From positions 1 to 45,380 of the forward strand of contig JARWMV010000117.1 in assembly GCA_030998015.1 (NCBI GenBank): a DNA stretch of 45,380 bases, given 5' to 3'. The notes below the pieces were generated by a model. It searched no databases. It was not told the origin of the DNA and was given only the letters and a program-made list of their open reading frames with translations. Shown one piece after another: positions 42,493 to 45,380 of this stretch; position 1 is the first letter of the stretch; each line of letters starts with the position of its first letter. Position numbers and translations under genes: made by a program. Origin of the DNA: Ceratorhiza oryzae-sativae (Eukaryota > Basidiomycota > Agaricomycetes > Cantharellales > Ceratobasidiaceae).

Positions 42493-43776
42493 TGTGAGAT
42501 GAGGTTGGGGGTTGGGTAGAGTATATCGCGGCTGGTAGCTGGTGTTCATATTCTAACACAGGGGAGATATTTATACTGCAGACTAGACGCCACGCCGTGT
42601 GGTGCTGGTCGATAGAGTGCCATCCCAATATAGCCTCAAATAGATATGTTTTACGTTTACACGACTAGGTATAAGTCACACATCTATGCGACCACGCGGT
42701 TCCCCTCGGAGCACTCACCTAACAAAGCTCATGCCCATCCAAATAGATCAGATAAGGCATCGAACATAGAATTAAGCTCCGCCAGATGATCATCAGTTCG
42801 ATGGGTCGGGCTTCTGCGCCTTCTTCTCGGGCATACCGCATGGTCCTCGACGCATCTTGCAGCCTAATAGAGGGGTTTCTGGTAGGGAGATATAAAAATC
42901 TGGGAATACAAAATGGTGAACACAGGAGGATCTGATATGCGCGCTAACCGTTCATCAGAAGACCGAATACTCCAGGACTGATTCTCCACTGACGACGCGC
43001 CAAAGGAAAAACTATTATACTAGCCATCCCTCCAGGAACAATTGTGATAACAAACCAACCGCTTGCTGTTGAAATTATGGCCGGTTGGTCGTAGACCTTG
43101 GCGCTGAAGGCCCGAATGGGTCTCAGTCAGTTGGTTTACTGATATGTGACACTATCACCCTTTCAGGCTCTCGCCGATTCAAAACCAAATCATCTTGTGG
43201 AATTTGACTGGTGTGGCGACGGCGACTGCAAGTGCAACTATCCGATATATGATCGACAAAAATTAATTTGACGGAGCAGTGAGGCCCTACAGGAAGAGAA
43301 ACGTTTACGAGTTTTATTATCCTTTCCCTAGCTGTCCGATGTTCGGCGGGACTGTAATCATGACCAATTTACAATGAGCTCTGTAAATCAAACCCGTCGT
43401 TTTTTCAGATATCGATGAAGCACCAGCACGGAGAGCGCTCCTCCTCATCCGTCGACCGTTTGCTATGACCGTGCTGACGAAGGCTATTGATTGTCGAGAA
43501 TAGGTGGATATATGCGTGCCTTTAAATGAGATTCGAATGGGATCTCATTCCAGCCAATATCCAAGCTAGCAGAGGGACTCGACGACAATGGAGTTCTATT
43601 AACTGGGAAGAACATTGAAACTTAAGGACATCCATGAGATAACCACGCGTTATTTTACTTTAGGCAAGTTCAACTATGAAACCATTCCTTCACACAATGA
43701 CAGGCTGAGATTTACTCTATTATGACCGTAAATGTGACGTATCAGGAAATCTCCAAATCATCGAACTCACTGTAAT
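42493..43776. other. Upstream flank of secreted protein 1 (left unit of tandem duplication)
   Basis: No further gene seen. The part 42660-42900 resembles 44110-44370, upstream of secreted protein 2: shared GCGGTTCCCC, ATTAAGCTC / ATTAAACTC, and TCTTCTCGGGCAT / TCTTCTCAGGCGG. The duplication therefore included promoter-side DNA. Confidence 0.55.
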
Positions 43777-43962
43777 TCACTTGGGACAAGTGCTTCCGGA
43801 ACAGATGTATTCCCCAGTATGGCCAATCTCGTGACACGAACAGCCACGGGGGACCATGGGAGGGCCACGGGGAACGACTGGGGTTGCGGCGGCGGAGACA
43901 GAGGTCATTGCAATGAGGGCAACAAAGGCAGTAGCAAAGGCGGAGCGGATGGGGAAATACAT
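43777..43962 (-). CDS. Small secreted cysteine-rich protein 2 (paralogue)
   Basis: 61 residues. Signal peptide MYFPIRSAFATAFVALIAMT. Mature part VVPRGPPMVPRG, then CSCHEIGHTGEYICSGSTCPK. It aligns throughout with the protein at 42310-42492, one residue longer, with all four cysteines, the GC-x-CH-x-IG start and the E-x-IC-x-GS-x-CP end conserved. A longer in-frame start upstream (44088) would hide the signal peptide. The conservation of the mature part suggests both copies are real genes. Confidence 0.75.
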   Translation of the reverse strand: MYFPIRSAFATAFVALIAMTSVSAAATPVVPRGPPMVPRGCSCHEIGHTGEYICSGSTCPK

Positions 43963-45067
43963 GATAAGATATATTTGAGCGCGCAAGGTACGGTAGCGAA
44001 AGTGCTGCTCCCGTTTTGTCACATAGTGGGTTATTTTATGAGGTCGGCTGGATAGCCATAACATATGGTGCTTGGGCATCTCGGCCAACCGCGATCACAA
44101 AATAACTCCAAGTGGATATGGTCAATGTTTATGCGGCTAGATACGACGGGTGCGCCCACACGGCCATGCGGTTCCCCCTCGAGCCGACCATCTAAAAAAA
44201 CCTACATCAAATCAATCCGAAGAGATAGGATTGTCTAACGTAAGATTAAACTCTTCTATATCATACAACACTTTGATGAATTGACCCATTAAGCCAAATT
44301 CCATCCCTCTTCTCAGGCGGAGCACATGGCTCTCGGCGCATCTCGAAGGTCGAGCATAGCGGTGCGGCAATGAACGATAAACTCTTGGCATCTAGAATGA
44401 CGGAGACACGAGGACTTGTATTGTAATACCCGCTTATCCATCAGAAAATGGACGTAGGCTCTGCTCCATGTACGGCAGCTCGATTTGGAGGGATCAAATA
44501 GTCCATACTAAGCAAACCTTTTCTCACTCGAGGTGTCAAAAGTGAATGCAGATGAGTGGAGCTATAACGGAACTCGATTCGTCCACCGTACAATTCCACG
44601 ATCAATCAGCATTCAGAATCCATGGTAGAACCTTGCCACTCGGTTCCTAACCGGTCAACCAGCACAGCCCAGAGTACACCGCTATAATATGTTGAGGGCC
44701 AATAGATAAAACATAGGAGAGGGTCATTACGTCAGAAAGGTGGTTTCAGATGCCCGCGACAAGTTACAAGTACGTAGCTCTTGGGCGATTACCAGAATGG
44801 CTGCGAAATTCCATATTGTTTCACGACTATTAGCTGCTGCATATGAACTCATTAGCAAACGCACGCACCGTGGGTGTGTTTCTTGGCCGAGATCGTATAG
44901 CCTCATATAAGAAGCACGTAGCGCAAGATAAAGTTAGCCCGAAAGCCAAAGATTATTTGATACGATATCATTATAAACATGAATTGATTCTGGATTGATC
45001 ATGTTAATATAAATAGAAATGGCAAATCAGCCGCGTATGCTTTGGTCGATGGGAGGTATATAGTCTC
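43963..45067. other. Upstream flank of secreted protein 2 and gene-poor sequence
   Basis: 44110-44370 is the right unit of the tandem duplication. From 44400 to 45067 no gene, repeat or RNA was recognised; the sequence is AT-rich toward 45000. Confidence 0.4.
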
Positions 45068-45253
45068 CTATGCGAGCTCCCCCGGTGTCCACTTTCCAGT
45101 ATCCTCATCCACCCAGTATTCAAAGTTTTGTAGATATTTTATCGACCCGAGGCAAGTCGTCGAGGTATTCATAGAGCATGGGAGGCATCTAGGACAACCC
45201 CTTGAGAGTAAAAAAGGCCAGCAAGAGTCACGACGAACCGAACACCAGTCCAT
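45068..45253 (-). CDS. Possible last exon of a minus-strand gene running off the right edge
   Basis: The minus strand is open and ends FEYWVDEDTGKWTPGELA. In another frame the same DNA reads MPPMLYEYLDDLPRVDKIST after a CCTAG acceptor-like site. Both look more protein-like than random, and I cannot decide between them without sequence to the right. No domain recognised. Confidence 0.25.
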   Translation of the reverse strand: MDWCSVRRDSCWPFLLSRGCPRCLPCSMNTSTTCLGSIKYLQNFEYWVDEDTGKWTPGELA

Positions 45254-45380
45254 CTATACCCGTTCGGAACATAGTGCCAGGCTGTGCTTCAATTTGACTA
45301 GACATGCCCCCCCCCCAATTGCTCCAAACGGCAACGGCGGAGGAACCACACAGCATGGTGCTAGAGAGAACCAATGAAAC

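Noticed and set aside
43819..44055. Glycine-rich plus-strand open stretch
   Set aside because: It is antisense to the signal peptide and mature region of small secreted protein 2 and is not kept opposite the paralogue.

Overview
The window is fungal nuclear DNA, most likely from an agaricomycete basidiomycete related to Rhizoctonia or Ceratobasidium. This is inferred from many short GT-AG introns of about 50-60 bp, Tf1/sushi-type chromoviral retrotransposons, a TKL-type kinase with an HGDLRGAN catalytic loop, and small secreted proteins in tandem. No database was searched.

Region 1 (1-23,250) is a repeat island with almost no host genes. It holds one structurally complete Ty3/gypsy chromovirus (10292-17235, 377-bp LTRs, 5-bp target duplication ACTGT) and a broken second copy (2-4952). 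It also holds the inverted start of a third copy (4953-5605), a Tc1/mariner relic (5606-6901), and several solo or fragmented LTRs of at least four families. Six insertions are bounded by perfect 5-bp target duplications. Many are nested: on the left a chain of LTR-C, LTR-B, Tc1, gypsy copy 0, gypsy copy 1 and a solo LTR can be reconstructed. Most of this DNA is CpG-poor, and the two LTRs of the complete element differ only by CpG transitions. The complete element's leader has a 15-nt primer site complementary to its own predicted mRNA 5' end, then a 345-bp GT-AG intron that gypsy copy 0 lacks exactly.

Region 2 (23,250-45,380) is CpG-normal and gene-dense. In order: a full ABCC-type ABC transporter (minus, 23497-28964) with a cluster of frameshifts confined to its first membrane domain; a tiny four-exon metallothionein-like gene (minus, 29910-30195); a secreted pepsin-type aspartic protease (minus, 30704-32729); a protein joining a CBM5/12-like N-terminus to C-terminal DM9/DUF3421 repeats (plus, 33602-35003); a class II glutamine amidotransferase of Dug3 type (plus, 35617-36909); two tandem ML-domain secreted lipid-binding proteins (plus, 37286-38058 and 38666-39407); a TKL-like protein kinase (plus, 39872-42154); and two paralogous small secreted cysteine-rich proteins in a tandem duplication of about 1.5 kb (minus, 42310-42492 and 43777-43962). 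A possible last exon of a further minus-strand gene lies near the right edge.

Taken together the right half looks like a secretome and stress-response neighbourhood (protease, chitin/glycan-binding protein, lipid-binding proteins, small cysteine-rich proteins, metal binding, drug efflux) lying beside a retrotransposon graveyard. The genes do not form an operon; each has its own introns, and several have recognisable TATA boxes.
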